A stretch of DNA of 64,000 nucleotides from Moringa oleifera (lineage: Eukaryota > Streptophyta > Magnoliopsida > Brassicales > Moringaceae): contig JAJFZO010000433.1 of the NCBI GenBank assembly GCA_021397835.1, forward strand, positions 620,001 through 684,000, in the 5' to 3' direction. The position numbers were made by a program, and so were the translations under genes. Shown in pieces: positions 25,201 to 35,740 of the stretch (the first letter of the stretch is position 1; each line of letters opens with the position of its first letter). The notes under the pieces were generated by a model. It searched no databases, was not told the DNA's origin, and was given only the letters and a program-made list of their open reading frames with translations.

Positions 25201-28200
25201 TTAGTCATACAACAATAATAGATGTAACCATTCATATTTATTTGACTTATGTGTTAGTTTCATAATGAAGTGGTTGATTTTTTATTCTTATTTTTTAGAG
25301 ATGGGCTGTCGATTTAAACAAATATGCATGTGATAGTCTCAAATTAAACCATCCAGAAACATCGGTAAACTATTTATTTTCTTTTTGATTCATTTTTTTG
25401 GTCATTATATGTAGCTAAGTAGGATTTTGAAGAATAATTTAATTTGCCAATCAGGTATGGAATGAAGCAGCCGAAGATTTTCTGTTGTTGCTAAAGGATT
25501 GGGAAAAACTGTGCATTAGTTTTAACTTGATCAAAAAGAATGACCCACAACAACTATGTTCTTACTTTTTTAAGACAAAAGGTGATGAAGATAGTGAAAT
25601 TGATGATAGTGATGAGATTGATGGGGAAGATGATTCAGAAGTATTTGAAGTTGGAAAAATACTTGCAATTAGCTATGGCAATCCAGAAGAGAAAGGTGGA
25701 GAGTCAAACGAAAAAGGAAAAAGTGGATTATATTTGAAGGTATTTGAAACCAAAGGTTGGAAGTTGATTTTTGTTAAATTTTGATTTTGTATAACTTTTT
25801 AATTTTTTTTTTGTTTATAGGTCCGTTGGAAAAATTATGGGTCGAACGAAGATACTTGGGAGCCCATAGATGGACTTAAGTAAGCAATCAATTCTTATTC
25901 ATACCTGATTAAGTGCATGCTTGATGCATACAAAACATATAGGTATCCATATGTAAGTGAAAGTTGTGATTTACAAGAGATGTCTTTGCAACAGTGATTG
26001 TCGAGAACGTGTTGAGGATTTTGTCAAACAAGGATATAAGTCAAAAATCTTGCCCTTGCCGGTATCTTTTAATTTTAGTTGATACTTTTAATTTAATTAG
26101 CTTTTTAGTTGTTAGGAACAAATTTTAATTTTATCTTAATTGTTGGTTATTTAACTTGTGATTACTAGTTTTTCTTACTAGTTTTTTTGTTAATAAAATT
26201 TTTGAAAGTATATCATTGTTTTGATTGTTCAGGGAGATGTTGATGTGATTTGTGGTGGACCTCCGTGCCAAGGCATTAGTGGTTTTAACCGTTTTAGGAA
26301 TAAAGATAGTCCGTTGGATGATGAAAAAAATAAGCAACTTCTTGTTTATATGAATATTGTTGAATTTCTCAAGCCTAAATTTGTATTAATGGAGAATGTA
26401 GTTGATATATTAAAGTTCGCCGATGGGTATCTTGGACGTTATGCTTTAACTCGGCTCTTAAACATGAATTACCAAACACGTATGGGAATGATGGTAGCTG
26501 GAGCATACGGGCTTCCCCAATTTCGGATGCGTTTTTTTTTATGGGGGGCCCAACCTAATGAGGTAAAATTATTAATCTACTACCTTGTGTATTGTTGTTG
26601 TTGGACTTCGCTTTAAAATGAATCTTTGCTTATTGCAGAAGCTACCTCAATATCCTTTTCCAACGCATGATGTTGTTGTCAGAGGTGTTATTCCTTTAGA
26701 GTTTGAGGTATGATTATTTATGTTATGTGTATTTTTGAAAAAGGTTTGATATTCATACAATTTAATGGGTGCAGATGAATACCGTTGCTTATGATGAAGG
26801 ACACACTGTGCAATTGAAAAAGAAACTTTTACTTAAGGATGCAATATTTGACTTGCCTGCTGTAAGTTTTATAATATTCTTGTTAGTATCATTGCTTTTA
26901 GCGATATTGAAAATTTATGATATTATCTATTCTCTTCATATTTATTGTTATTTGGTGACAACTAGGTTGAAAATGATGAACAACGAGATGAAATGCCTTA
27001 TGATAAAGAACCTAGAACAACATTTGAACGATTCATCAGGTTAAGAAAAAATGGTGAGTAGGTCCAGTTTTGATAAATTTATTGTTTATGGAATCATGCG
27101 ATCCTACTCATTTACTCAAATTGAATTATATCTTGTAAATTCCTTTGTTGCAATTACCTCTTTTAGTTCTTAAAGTAAGTTTTTAATTTTTGTTGTTGTT
27201 AAAATTTCATGTTGTAGTATATGTTATCTGCATGAAATTGATGATACAGATGGTGGTTTTGTTTTTGTCCTTAGAGAACATGATATTTTACTCCATCAAT
27301 TTGATTCACTTTGTCAATTGGTTTTTTTTACTGATTCAAAAGTATTATTGTTAAAAGGTCTAATGTTTATACATATAGTTAATAGATACTATTGCTTGCT
27401 TAACGTAAGAAATTTGTTTCATTTTTTATGGTTAAAGCAGGTTTCATGTAAGATGTTAGACAAACCTCAAATTCTAATTTGTTTAATTGTGTTTCAAAAT
27501 TGTTAGGTTCTTTACCCAAAATTGGAAAAAATGTTCTTTATGATCATCGTCCACTCAAACTAAATACAGATGATTATCAACGTGTTTGTCAAATTCCTAA
27601 GAAAAAGGTATTTTTTTTCCATACTCGTGTTGGATGCTTAATAAGAATTACAATTTAATTGAAATCTCATAATGTTTCTTGTTCTAGTTTGTTAATTAGC
27701 TTATTTGTTTTCCTTTTTCCATTAGGGAGCAAATTTTAGAGACTTGCCAGGTGTACTTGTTCGTTCAGATAATAAAGTCGAGTGGGATCCTACGGTCAAG
27801 AGGGTTTATTTGGATTCAGGGAAGCCTCTGGTAATCAACTTCTCTTTCTTGTGCCTACACATGCATATATTTCTTTTGGGTTTCATTTTACCTCTAAATT
27901 TTTTTGTTGCATTTAAACAGGTGCCTGATTATGCCATGAGTTTTGTGAATGGGACATCATCAAAGTATGTATTTTTCTTTTTTTGTTCATTTTGATTTGA
28001 TTCAATACTTGATTTTACTTTAATAATGTCCGTTTGTTAAATTATATAGACCTTTTGCACGTTTATGGTGGGATGAAACTGTACCAACAGTTGTCACAAG
28101 AGCGGAACCTCATAATCAGGTGAATATTTTTCTTGTTTATATTGTCGAGGCATATTCGTTATTTTGGATGGCTATTTACACATGATATTGCGTTTTGCTC

Positions 28201-28614
28201 TGCAGGCCATTATACATCCTGAGCAAGATCGTGTCTTGTCAGTTCGTGAAAATGCAAGACTTCAAGGTTTTCCTGACTATTATAAATTCTGTGGGCCAAT
28301 CAAAGAAAGGTACTTGTATAATTCCTATGAATCTCTGATTTACCTTTAAGAAATCAATCAACAATCATGCTGCAGAAAGACACTTCCTTGGAGTTTATTC
28401 ATGGTGCTGCTGCTTAGTTCCTTTCCTTGGTATATGTTTCAGGTACATTCAAGTGGGCAATGCTGTTGCAGTCCCTGTTGCCCGAGCATTGGGATATTCT
28501 TTAGGTATGGCTTACCAGGGACTTTCAGGTAATGATCCGTTGTTCACGCTGCCTGCAAGATTCCCAGATATCTCAGAACGGGGTTCTTCTGAATCGTCTG
28601 AAGATGTTGATTGA
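22230..28614 (+). CDS. CMT3: DNA (cytosine-5)-methyltransferase, chromomethylase (CMT3 type)
   Basis: 21 coding exons, with boundaries 22230-22604, 23576-23610, 23729-23828, 24361-24468, 24581-24700, 24795-24894, 24990-25186, 25299-25364, 25455-25739, 25821-25879, 25995-26061, 26233-26562, 26639-26707, 26775-26861, 26966-27053, 27507-27607, 27726-27830, 27921-27964, 28050-28119, 28206-28309, 28443-28614. The sum is 2682 nt, or 893 residues. The basic N-terminus is followed by a BAH domain (about 140-280), motif [15 protein letters not shown] (about 318), a chromodomain with a long acidic insert and VRWKNYG plus TWEP, the catalytic loop [13 protein letters not shown] (Cys about 516), MENV, and the RLQGFP...QVGNAV end block. 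It methylates CHG sites on nucleosomes with H3K9me2, read by BAH and chromodomain. The start at 22230 is chosen because the upstream in-frame start precedes the TATA box. Acceptor 24990 could instead be 24993 (one residue). CMT2 is less likely because the N-terminus is short. Confidence 0.95.
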
Positions 28615-29446
28615 ATTTGTACTGCTCAGCACTTGATTAGCTTCTTATCTAAAATACAGAAGGATAAGCTCTCTGTTGCTTTTGATTCAAACCTATTTTT
28701 TCCTGAAGAACCTGTCTGCTTTTTCCGGCCAGGTAGGAAACTACAATCTGGAGTTAGTCTAGAAGGATTATACACATTTTTTGTTGTCTGCAGCTGTAAG
28801 GCTTCAGGTATGTTTCTAGAGTTGTAAGGCTGGAGCTCTTGAATGAGCTGTAATGATTCTTGTCTGGAAATAAACTCAAAAAAAAAAAAATAGTTTCTAT
28901 TTTTCATTTTTTGTTTCTGGTTCTAGTTGCAGCGTAGGATCTTGAATTAGAGAAATTAGTTGAAAGGTTGCACAGAAATTTGTGTTGGCTCATTGGATCT
29001 TTGAAAATATTTGAACCATTGGACACAAAGAAATGTATTTAACGATCTTATTGAAGCTCACATTCTTCATAGTTTCAGTAGTTTAATTAAGCAGAAGTTA
29101 TGTTTGCCTGTTTAGCTTACTGTTACAGTTTTCCTTTATGAATATGTAGTTCTGATTTCAATTCTCCTTTTCTTTCTTTGGTTAAAATAGGATTGATTTT
29201 ACTAAGAAAATTTAAATTTTATATAAATTTACACAACAAGATTTATTAAAAATTTTAAATTATATTATATATTTTAATATTTTTAAATATGAATTTGATA
29301 AATCTTATCAATTTCAATATTTCATTATTTTTGATACAATTATAATTATATCATGCATATAAAATGTAAACTCTTTTAATTTAATTGAATTTTAAAAATA
29401 TTAAGTAAATATTGATTTTAGTTATATTGATTTGTTTAATAAAAAA
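28615..29446. other. CMT 3' UTR and AT-rich spacer
   Basis: This is 0.8 kb from the chromomethylase stop to the mobile element. The first 270 bases are probable 3' UTR, ending near an A-run at 28879-28890. The rest becomes AT-rich towards the element. No gene is seen. Confidence 0.6.
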
Positions 29447-29593
29447 TAAGGTAAATATCATTTAAAATCTTAATCTTAATATTATCTTTTCAAACAAATC
29501 TTTACTTTTAAAATTTATTCAAACTAACTTTAATTTTTTAATTTTATCCAAATTGAACTTTAATTACAAACGTCATTTAAATTAACTATTTTT
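29447..29593 (+). repeat. Left terminal inverted repeat
   Basis: This arm ends close to the point where NAC-like sequence begins (about 29640). Its partner on the complement is 30235-30379. Confidence 0.8.
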
Positions 29594-29639
29594 GTGAGGG
29601 CATTATCGTCTCTTCTTTCCTAAATTAATCCGAGCTTTT

Positions 29640-30244
29640 AAATACTTGGTTGGAATGAAGAAAACCCTGGTGTTTTACAAGGGAAGAGCTCCCAAAGGAG
29701 AGAAAAGCAACTGGGTCATGCATGAATCCAGATTATAGGGTAAATTCTCTGTTCATAACCTTCCAAAGACTGCCAAGGTATGTCTTCTTTCTTCTTTTTC
29801 CCCTGTTTTTCCCTCTGTTTTACTTGTTTTTACAGGGTGCAATGTTAATGGGTATCTTTCGTTATTGTTTTGCAGAATGAAGGGGTGATATGCAGAGTGT
29901 TTCAAAAGACTTCTGGTGGAAAGAAAATCCATATTTCAGGACCAATGAAACTAGGATCTTATGGTAATGAACTAGGTTTTTCTGGTTTATCACCAGTAAT
30001 GGATTCTTCACCCTACAGTGGCAAAACTAGAGCTTTTGTTGAACCGGCTCACGTGCCCTGCTTCTCCAACTCCACTGACGTCTTGAGAAACCAAGAAGAT
30101 ACAATTGATTTCCGCAGCAATCCTTTCTTGGCTGTTTCTTCTAATCCCACGGAGATTTTTCCACGGACCCCACGAACACTAGTCTTTGAAAGCTGGATTA
30201 ATTTAGGAAGAGAAGAGACGATGATACCTTACGGAAATGGTTAA
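29640..30244 (+). pseudogene. Captured fragment of a NAC transcription factor gene
   Basis: Exon-like piece 29640-29777 encodes [15 protein letters not shown], then [14 protein letters not shown], a stop, and GKFSVHNLPKTAK: NAC subdomains C-end and D. TAG at 29736-29738 replaces the usual Glu codon of the RLEGK motif. A GTATGT...TTTGCAG intron (29778-29875) is kept. The second piece (29876-30244) continues NEGVICRVFQKTSGGKK (subdomain E) and a Ser/Pro-rich C-terminal tail, ending at a TAA inside the right inverted repeat. Subdomains A-B and the start codon are missing. Retaining the intron means capture at DNA level, not by reverse transcription. It cannot make a DNA-binding NAC protein. The source looks like the CUC2/NAC100 branch, with low certainty. 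Confidence 0.85.
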
Positions 30245-30379
30245 TTTAATTGGCGTTTATAATTAAGGTTTAATTTGAACAAAATTAAAAAATCGAAGTT
30301 AGTTTAGATAAATTTTGAAAATAAGGGTCTGTTTGGAGAGATAGTGTTAAAATCAAAATTTTAAATGATATTTACCTTA
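30235..30379 (-). repeat. Right terminal inverted repeat
   Basis: This is the complement of the left arm. It contains the last codons and stop of the captured NAC frame. Confidence 0.8.
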
Positions 30380-30965
30380 AAAAGTAAAATAGTTAAATTC
30401 ATAATGTAATATGTTAATAAAAAAAAGTAGAAATAGATTTTGTTTATTTATTTACTTATTTTATTTAATTCTTATGTTTTATTTTTTATTCATAAGAATA
30501 CAATTTATTTTAAATTTTTCATAAATTAATATTAAGGATTCAGTAAATTAATATTGATACAAATTTATTTTGATTATAATTTAAAATATTTTATTTATCT
30601 ACAAAAATTAATAAAATATCCAATAAAAAAATTGAGTTTCGCTTAAATTTTTCTTTGTTTAAGAAACTTACGGCTGCAATGACTGATTATTAGCAAGAGA
30701 AAAAGGTGAAGCTATGATGACGGCCGGATCTGGTCGATCACATTTCATCACGTGTTAATTTGAATGCCAAAACTATGACGTTTTCTACAGATACTGTGAC
30801 AATTGCAAACCAATGAGGCGATGCCAACGGATACTGACCAATAAGATTGCACCACTAATATATCCAAACCGTTGGTTTCATGATCGACGGCTTGGATTTA
30901 ACGGATAACCTTTAACAGTCCCTTAAGCCAATAAGAAGTTGCCAACTCAACAGTTCTTCGCACAC

Positions 30966-30973
30966 ATATATAC
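30966..30973 (+). promoter_or_regulatory. Probable TATA box of the SAR1 gene
   Basis: CACATATATACTC lies about 210 bp upstream of the start codon. It is followed by a pyrimidine-rich leader with a (CT)n microsatellite at 31040-31063, common in plant 5' UTRs. Several CCAAT boxes lie 80-160 bp further upstream. Confidence 0.55.
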
Positions 30974-31039
30974 TCGCAGCACCGGGCTGTAGTTTTCGGC
31001 ATTCTTTCTTAGGTTTTTGCTTTATTGTCATTTCTCTAA

Positions 31040-31073
<34 letters not shown>

Positions 31074-31176
31074 CGTGGATTCTTGGTATTTTAATTTTGA
31101 TTATCGGGAAAGCGGGGGGTTTTAGGGTTTGATCTACTTGAATTTCGGTTTTTCATTAGGTAGTGAAAAGAAGATC

Positions 31177-32815
31177 ATGTTTTTGTTTGATTGGTTCTAT
31201 GGAATCCTCGCATCGCTTGGGTTGTGGCAGAAAGAGGCCAAGATCTTGTTCTTAGGACTCGATAATGCAGGAAAAACGACTCTGCTTCACATGCTGAAAG
31301 ATGAGGTGAGTTTCCTCTCATTTGTGCGTGTACATGGGGTCCCCCCCTCTCTTTTTCTGGGGGTGTTACTGTTGAAAGCTTCATTTTTTATGAAATGGTC
31401 ATGTTTGGTTGCTTATAGCCTTTTTGGGAAGGGAAGGAATGAGAATTTAGATATGGGGTTTTTGATTGTGTGATCATTTCGTTTTAAATTGAATTCCCTC
31501 TATGGGTTGCTGAGAACAGGAAGCAAAATGAACAGAAATCAGATTTTGGAGCAGATTTTTTTTTTTATTTATGATTTACTATTGGTTTTTAGCTGAAGAA
31601 GGTAGTGATTGGACTAAAACCAAGGGAATTCGTTTTTTTTGGAGTATCCAGAACAAAATTAAATTGTGTTTTTTTTTCTTATAACTGTTTTGTTGGTTGC
31701 TAGAAAAGTGGGAACTTCATATCCCTAGAATTTATGTCTAGAACTGTATTAAAAGACAGAACGCATGGTAGCTTATCTATAACTTTATGCTTAATGCAAG
31801 ACCTGCAATTAAGCTTGTGATATACTAGGACTATTTAGCATATTCATGCTTCCTTTTTTGCTTTGGGATGTTAAAATGATGTTGCTTGTCTTTAATCTTT
31901 CAATGGCTGATTAATGTTGGTTACCGTGTGTATCACCAATTATGGCAGAGATTAGTTCAACACCAGCCAACACAGTATCCAACATCTGAGGAATTGAGTA
32001 TTGGGAAAATCAAGTTTAAGGCTTTTGATTTGGGAGGCCATCAGATTGCTCGCAGAGTTTGGAAGGATTACTATGCCAAAGTAGATCTCTTTCTCTTTTC
32101 CTCTCCTTAATTTTAATTAGTGACGGTTGATTTTGGTTCAAGACAGCAATTGAAATCTGGTTGCCATGCATGAACTGTCATTGGATTATGCTTATGAGAT
32201 AATATTATCATGGCTTTTGCTGGCTGTTGAATGTTGAGTACCTATAGTACTTTTGCCTTCAAAATCCCAGATAATGTTTCTTGTGATTATCTGATTCATG
32301 GGAGGCAGAGAACAAGAAGTGAGAGTTTGCTGATGACACCTTTGCCTTCAAAGAGGTGTTTTAATAATACCTCTCCCTACAGATATCGTAACCCTCATAT
32401 AAATTAAGTAAATAATGAATGAAATGTGTCAAGCTATTATTACCGCAGGGTTCTCTCATGTTTCTCCACTTATATGAACTTGTTTAATATGAAGGTCGAT
32501 GCGGTTGTTTACTTGGTGGATGCTTATGACAAAGAGAGGTTTGCTGAGTCAAAAAAAGAGTTGGATGCTCTTCTATCTGATGAGGCCCTAGCCAATGTTC
32601 CGTTCCTTATTTTAGGCAACAAGATTGATATACCATACGCAGCTTCAGAAGATGAGTTGCGATATCACCTGGGTCTAACCAACTTCACCACAGGCAAGGG
32701 TAAGGTCAACCTGGGAGGCTCTAATGTGCGCCCCCTTGAGGTTTTCATGTGTAGCATTGTCCGCAAGATGGGCTATGGTGATGGTTTCAAGTGGGTCTCA
32801 CAGTATATTAATTAG
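31177..32815 (+). CDS. SAR1: SAR1 small GTPase (COPII coat)
   Basis: Three coding exons (31177-31305, 31949-32080, 32495-32815) give 582 nt, or 193 residues, exactly the usual Sar1 length. It begins [20 protein letters not shown], the amphipathic N-terminal helix that inserts into the ER membrane. There is no Gly2, so it is not myristoylated, unlike [12 protein letters not shown] (27-35) is the P-loop, DLGGHQ the switch II G3 box with His in place of Ras Gln, NKID the G4 box, and CSI the G5 region. GTP-bound Sar1 recruits Sec23/24 to bud ER-to-Golgi vesicles. All key residues are present and introns follow GT-AG rules. Confidence 0.97.
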
Positions 32816-33803
32816 TGAGCCATAGGTTACAGATTTTGCTATAATTTATAAATGTCTTGTAAGTCTTTTATACTGAAATGAGGATGTTGTCTTTTTGAAG
32901 TCATTGCAATTATCATTTCTTCTTGGTTGGAAATGGCCGAACATATACCCCATGCTATGATGAACTGATTACTCCTTAATCATTTTGGCGGTTGAGATTA
33001 TGCTCTGATGTTGATGGAGGGGATGATACCGAAAGTTTGTCAATCTGTTGGTTTTCTCTGTTGTTACACAATCTTTATATAGTCTTCTGTGTTATCTTTC
33101 TCCCAAATGACACTCAAGGCATTCAAGTTCATTAGCACAACATTGTGATTTATGAATAGTTCCTTCTTTGGCCAAGAATGCTAGCAGAACTGGATGTGTT
33201 TGACAGAAATATAAAGCCCAGGTTGGCAAAAACCAGGTTAAGGCTTGTTGTTGTCAGGAAATGCAACTGAGATGCCTTGATATGGGGCTGCTTTCGTGGT
33301 GTTATTTGTATGTGTTGCGGGCTGAATGTTAGGACTTTTGAATGTTTGAATTTGTCTTGGTTTAGTTTCTCTACATTTCTTGGTGACTTGAATTTAGACT
33401 TTGGTTGGTTAACCACTGCGTCCCACCTCTTCAGAGTCTTTTAATGAGGAGATTACCTATCAGGTTATCAATGAGCATGAACTCTCTCTTGTTGAGTCAA
33501 GGCATTTGCATTCTCTATTATGGTAGGTGCTGTTGGTCTACTTCATGTTCATTTCTGTGCACCAACCACTTTAACATATGATTTTTGATATCTCCAAGGT
33601 AAACCTGTTTCCCCATTTGAGCTTCTAACCATGATTTGAGAATGATAGGCATTAGCAGGGGTTTCTTAGTTTTGTTTTAAAAAAAAAAGAAAATTAAGGA
33701 CTTGTCCTTTTTTTTTTTCCCTTCTCGTTGTTGCTTCGTAGTGGAACAGCTGATTGTTTGAAATAATAATTATTAAATATAAATGTGAACAAAATGGTCA
33801 TGT
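32816..33803. other. SAR1 3' UTR and spacer
   Basis: This is about 1 kb with no supported gene. The first 300 bases are likely 3' UTR. A reverse-strand open frame around 33150-33416 has no recognisable features. Confidence 0.55.
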
Positions 33804-33876
33804 GGGGGTGTAGCTCAGATGGTAGAGCGCTCGCTTAGCATGCGAGAGGCACGGGGATCGATACCCCGCATCTCCA
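33804..33876 (+). tRNA. tRNA-Ala (anticodon AGC)
   Basis: The 73-nt cloverleaf has acceptor GGGGGTG paired with CATCTCC plus discriminator A. The D-arm is TAGCTCAGATGGTA, the anticodon arm CTCGC-TTAGCAT-GCGAG with AGC at 33837-33839, and the T-arm ACGGGGATCGATACCCCGC. No intron and no encoded CCA, as usual in eukaryotes. Internal A and B boxes are intact, so it should be transcribed by RNA polymerase III. Confidence 0.97.
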
Positions 33877-34123
33877 TTGTTGTTATTTATCTATCATTAT
33901 TTTAAGGTTCTGCAGTCCAACACTCAATGTGAGGGTTTCTCTTTCAGTTCCATTGTCCTCAACTGTCTTTGTTCAACTAACTTTTCTTTCCCTTTTCCTC
34001 TATTCCTCAGATTGATATCATAAGTCTATTACGTACCAAGGTGGTCCTACCTTACATTTCTATATTAATCGCATCAGACCATTTTTGATCCATTTCTCCA
34101 ACATCCACCTCCTGTTTCTTACA

Positions 34124-35035
34124 ATGGCAGCTTCCTTTCCACCAAACCAGAAGCTTTTCTTCTTCAATCTCCTGACCCTCATTGCCATGTTTTGCAGCTC
34201 TGCACACTCAGGTAACCATCTTCTCAGCCCTCGTGCCTACACTTCTGAAATCTTTTGATGTCCTCTGTGCTTATTTGCTCCTAACTCTGCGCAGGATACG
34301 CAGAGGAAGGCTCAGGAGCAACGCTTGCAAAAGCCTTCTTCTGCTTCAACAATAAATTTGTAAGTGAGATCCTCATCTGGGTATACATGTAGTAAGATAT
34401 AATAAACTCATGGTCCATATGTGAAAGTGGTGATGATGTTTGGGTCTTTTTCAGATTTACAGTGGCTGCAATGAGGCATACAGGTTGTCCGAAAGTGGAA
34501 ACCTTGGTGTGCCTATTGAAGCCACAGACTTGTTCTGCAATGGGCCTTGTTTAGCTGAGACACAACTGGTGCTGAATTGTGTTGATAAGGTGTTGTCAGA
34601 CTTCATGTTCTACAACAAGGCCACAGTGAGAGATGTAAGGAATACTCTCTATGCAGGCTGCAGCTTCACCAGCAGAAGAGGTAGCTTGAAAACACAGAAA
34701 TATCAAGGATATGCTTCTAGTTTTAATTGATTCTGATGTTGGCTGGTTTGCACTCTGTACGCTCAAATTCAAAAATTTGATAAAAATATTTTTTAATAAT
34801 TTTTTATGTTAATATTAAAAAATTGTTAAATAATTTTTTAAATTTATTTATTTTATTAAATTATTAAGCTTATAACTTTGATCTTCTTTTGCTAGGAAAA
34901 TTTGACGTGAGAGACTACATGCAGGGGGGGCTATACTACGCGCAGGGAGGATTCAGCAATGCATACAGATTGCTCCACTCGATGAACTTCTGTGCCTTTT
35001 CATTGTTTATTGGCGTTGTTTTCTTGATCATTTAA
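34124..35035 (+). CDS. Small secreted cysteine-rich plant protein (DUF7731-like), possibly GPI-anchored
   Basis: Four exons (34124-34211, 34295-34359, 34455-34680, 34896-35035) total 519 nt, or 172 residues. A signal peptide (MAASFPPNQKLFFFNLLTLI...) is followed by a domain with conserved cysteines: FFCFNNKFIYSGCNEAYRLS, DLFCNGPCLAET, LNCVDKV and YAGCSF. A short C-terminal segment ends in a hydrophobic stretch (FCAFSLFIGVVFLII) directly at the stop. That end is typical of a GPI-anchor signal or a C-terminal membrane anchor. I place it in the plant DUF7731 group from the cysteine pattern, not from a search. No biochemical role is known to me. Exon 4 follows an AT-rich intron; splice sites are consistent and phases close. 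Confidence 0.8.
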
Positions 35036-35428
35036 GGTGACAGAAATCAATTTTAACAGTTGGGAAGAACCAAAGAAAGATTTAATGTTGATGCCAGAAG
35101 TCAGATTGGGTTTTGTTTCTGATCTGAATGTACGCTTTCGATTCAATTCAAGTACTAGTCAATCATTTGACATTTTCACTGCAAAACTAAGAATTGAGAG
35201 AAAGATTAAGGGGAGAGACAGAGAGATAGCTTGTAGTAATAGAACGCTAGAGGGGGACTTATTATTAACTTTTCAGACAGACACAAACAAGAAGGTCCAG
35301 AACAAACCAGAACTAAACTAACCCGAAATGTTTTAGCAGCCATCACCAACTAAAACACTGCCATAAACAACAAACTAGTAAAATAGAACATCTAATCCCC
35401 GACATTAAACAGCTTCGGCATCAGATCT

Positions 35429-35650
35429 TCAAGAACCAGAACCAGATCCACCAATCATTACCTTCACATGTTCTTCTTTCTTCAAAGTCCCAGTCTCCTG
35501 CTCAGCCTTTGGAGTTTTCACCCCAGGAACTGCACCAGGAGCAGTTTCAGTTTTGGTGACCGATGGCTTCATAGCTTCCTCCTTCGCTTTCACAGTTGGT
35601 ATCACACCAGACCATGAATAGGTTGAACCACAGCAACTCTTCTTCTCCAT
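35429..35650 (-). CDS. Hypothetical 73-residue protein
   Basis: A single exon reads MEKKSCCGSTYSWSGVIPTV..., then a Lys/Glu/Thr/Pro-rich middle with APGAVPGVKTPKAE, and ends in GGSGSGS. I do not recognise a family. It has no signal peptide or membrane segment and is probably disordered. A start further upstream (35740) is possible in the same frame, but CATAAATACCCC at about 35720 looks like a TATA box followed by a pyrimidine-rich leader. That places the transcription start after it and favours 35650. Probable real gene, function unknown. Confidence 0.55.
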   Translation of the reverse strand: MEKKSCCGSTYSWSGVIPTVKAKEEAMKPSVTKTETAPGAVPGVKTPKAEQETGTLKKEEHVKVMIGGSGSGS

Positions 35651-35740
35651 TGTTGCCTTTTCAGTTATCTCTCTTTCACAAGTTTGCTTGATCCAGAAAA
35701 GAGAGTTGCAGGGGTATTTATGGTAGTTTCTGAGACTCAT

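Larger units (their letters stand above)
29447..30379. mobile_element. Pack-MULE-like element with ~142-bp terminal inverted repeats carrying a NAC fragment
   Basis: The left arm (29447 to about 29593, starting TAAGGTAAATATCATTTAAA) aligns without gaps to the complement of the right arm (about 30235-30379). I count roughly 24 mismatches in 145 positions, all but one of them transitions. The 650 bp between the arms are almost entirely a NAC-gene fragment. Long inverted repeats around a host gene fragment, with no transposase, are the definition of Pack-MULEs. A 9-bp target duplication is not clear because both flanks are nearly pure A/T, so the superfamily (Mutator) is inferred. Confidence 0.8.

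Noticed and set aside
30810..30828. Near-ERSE in the SAR1 promoter (CCAAT-N9-CCAAC)
   Set aside because: The second half is CCAAC, not CCACG; the CACG core contacted by the bZIP factor is lost.
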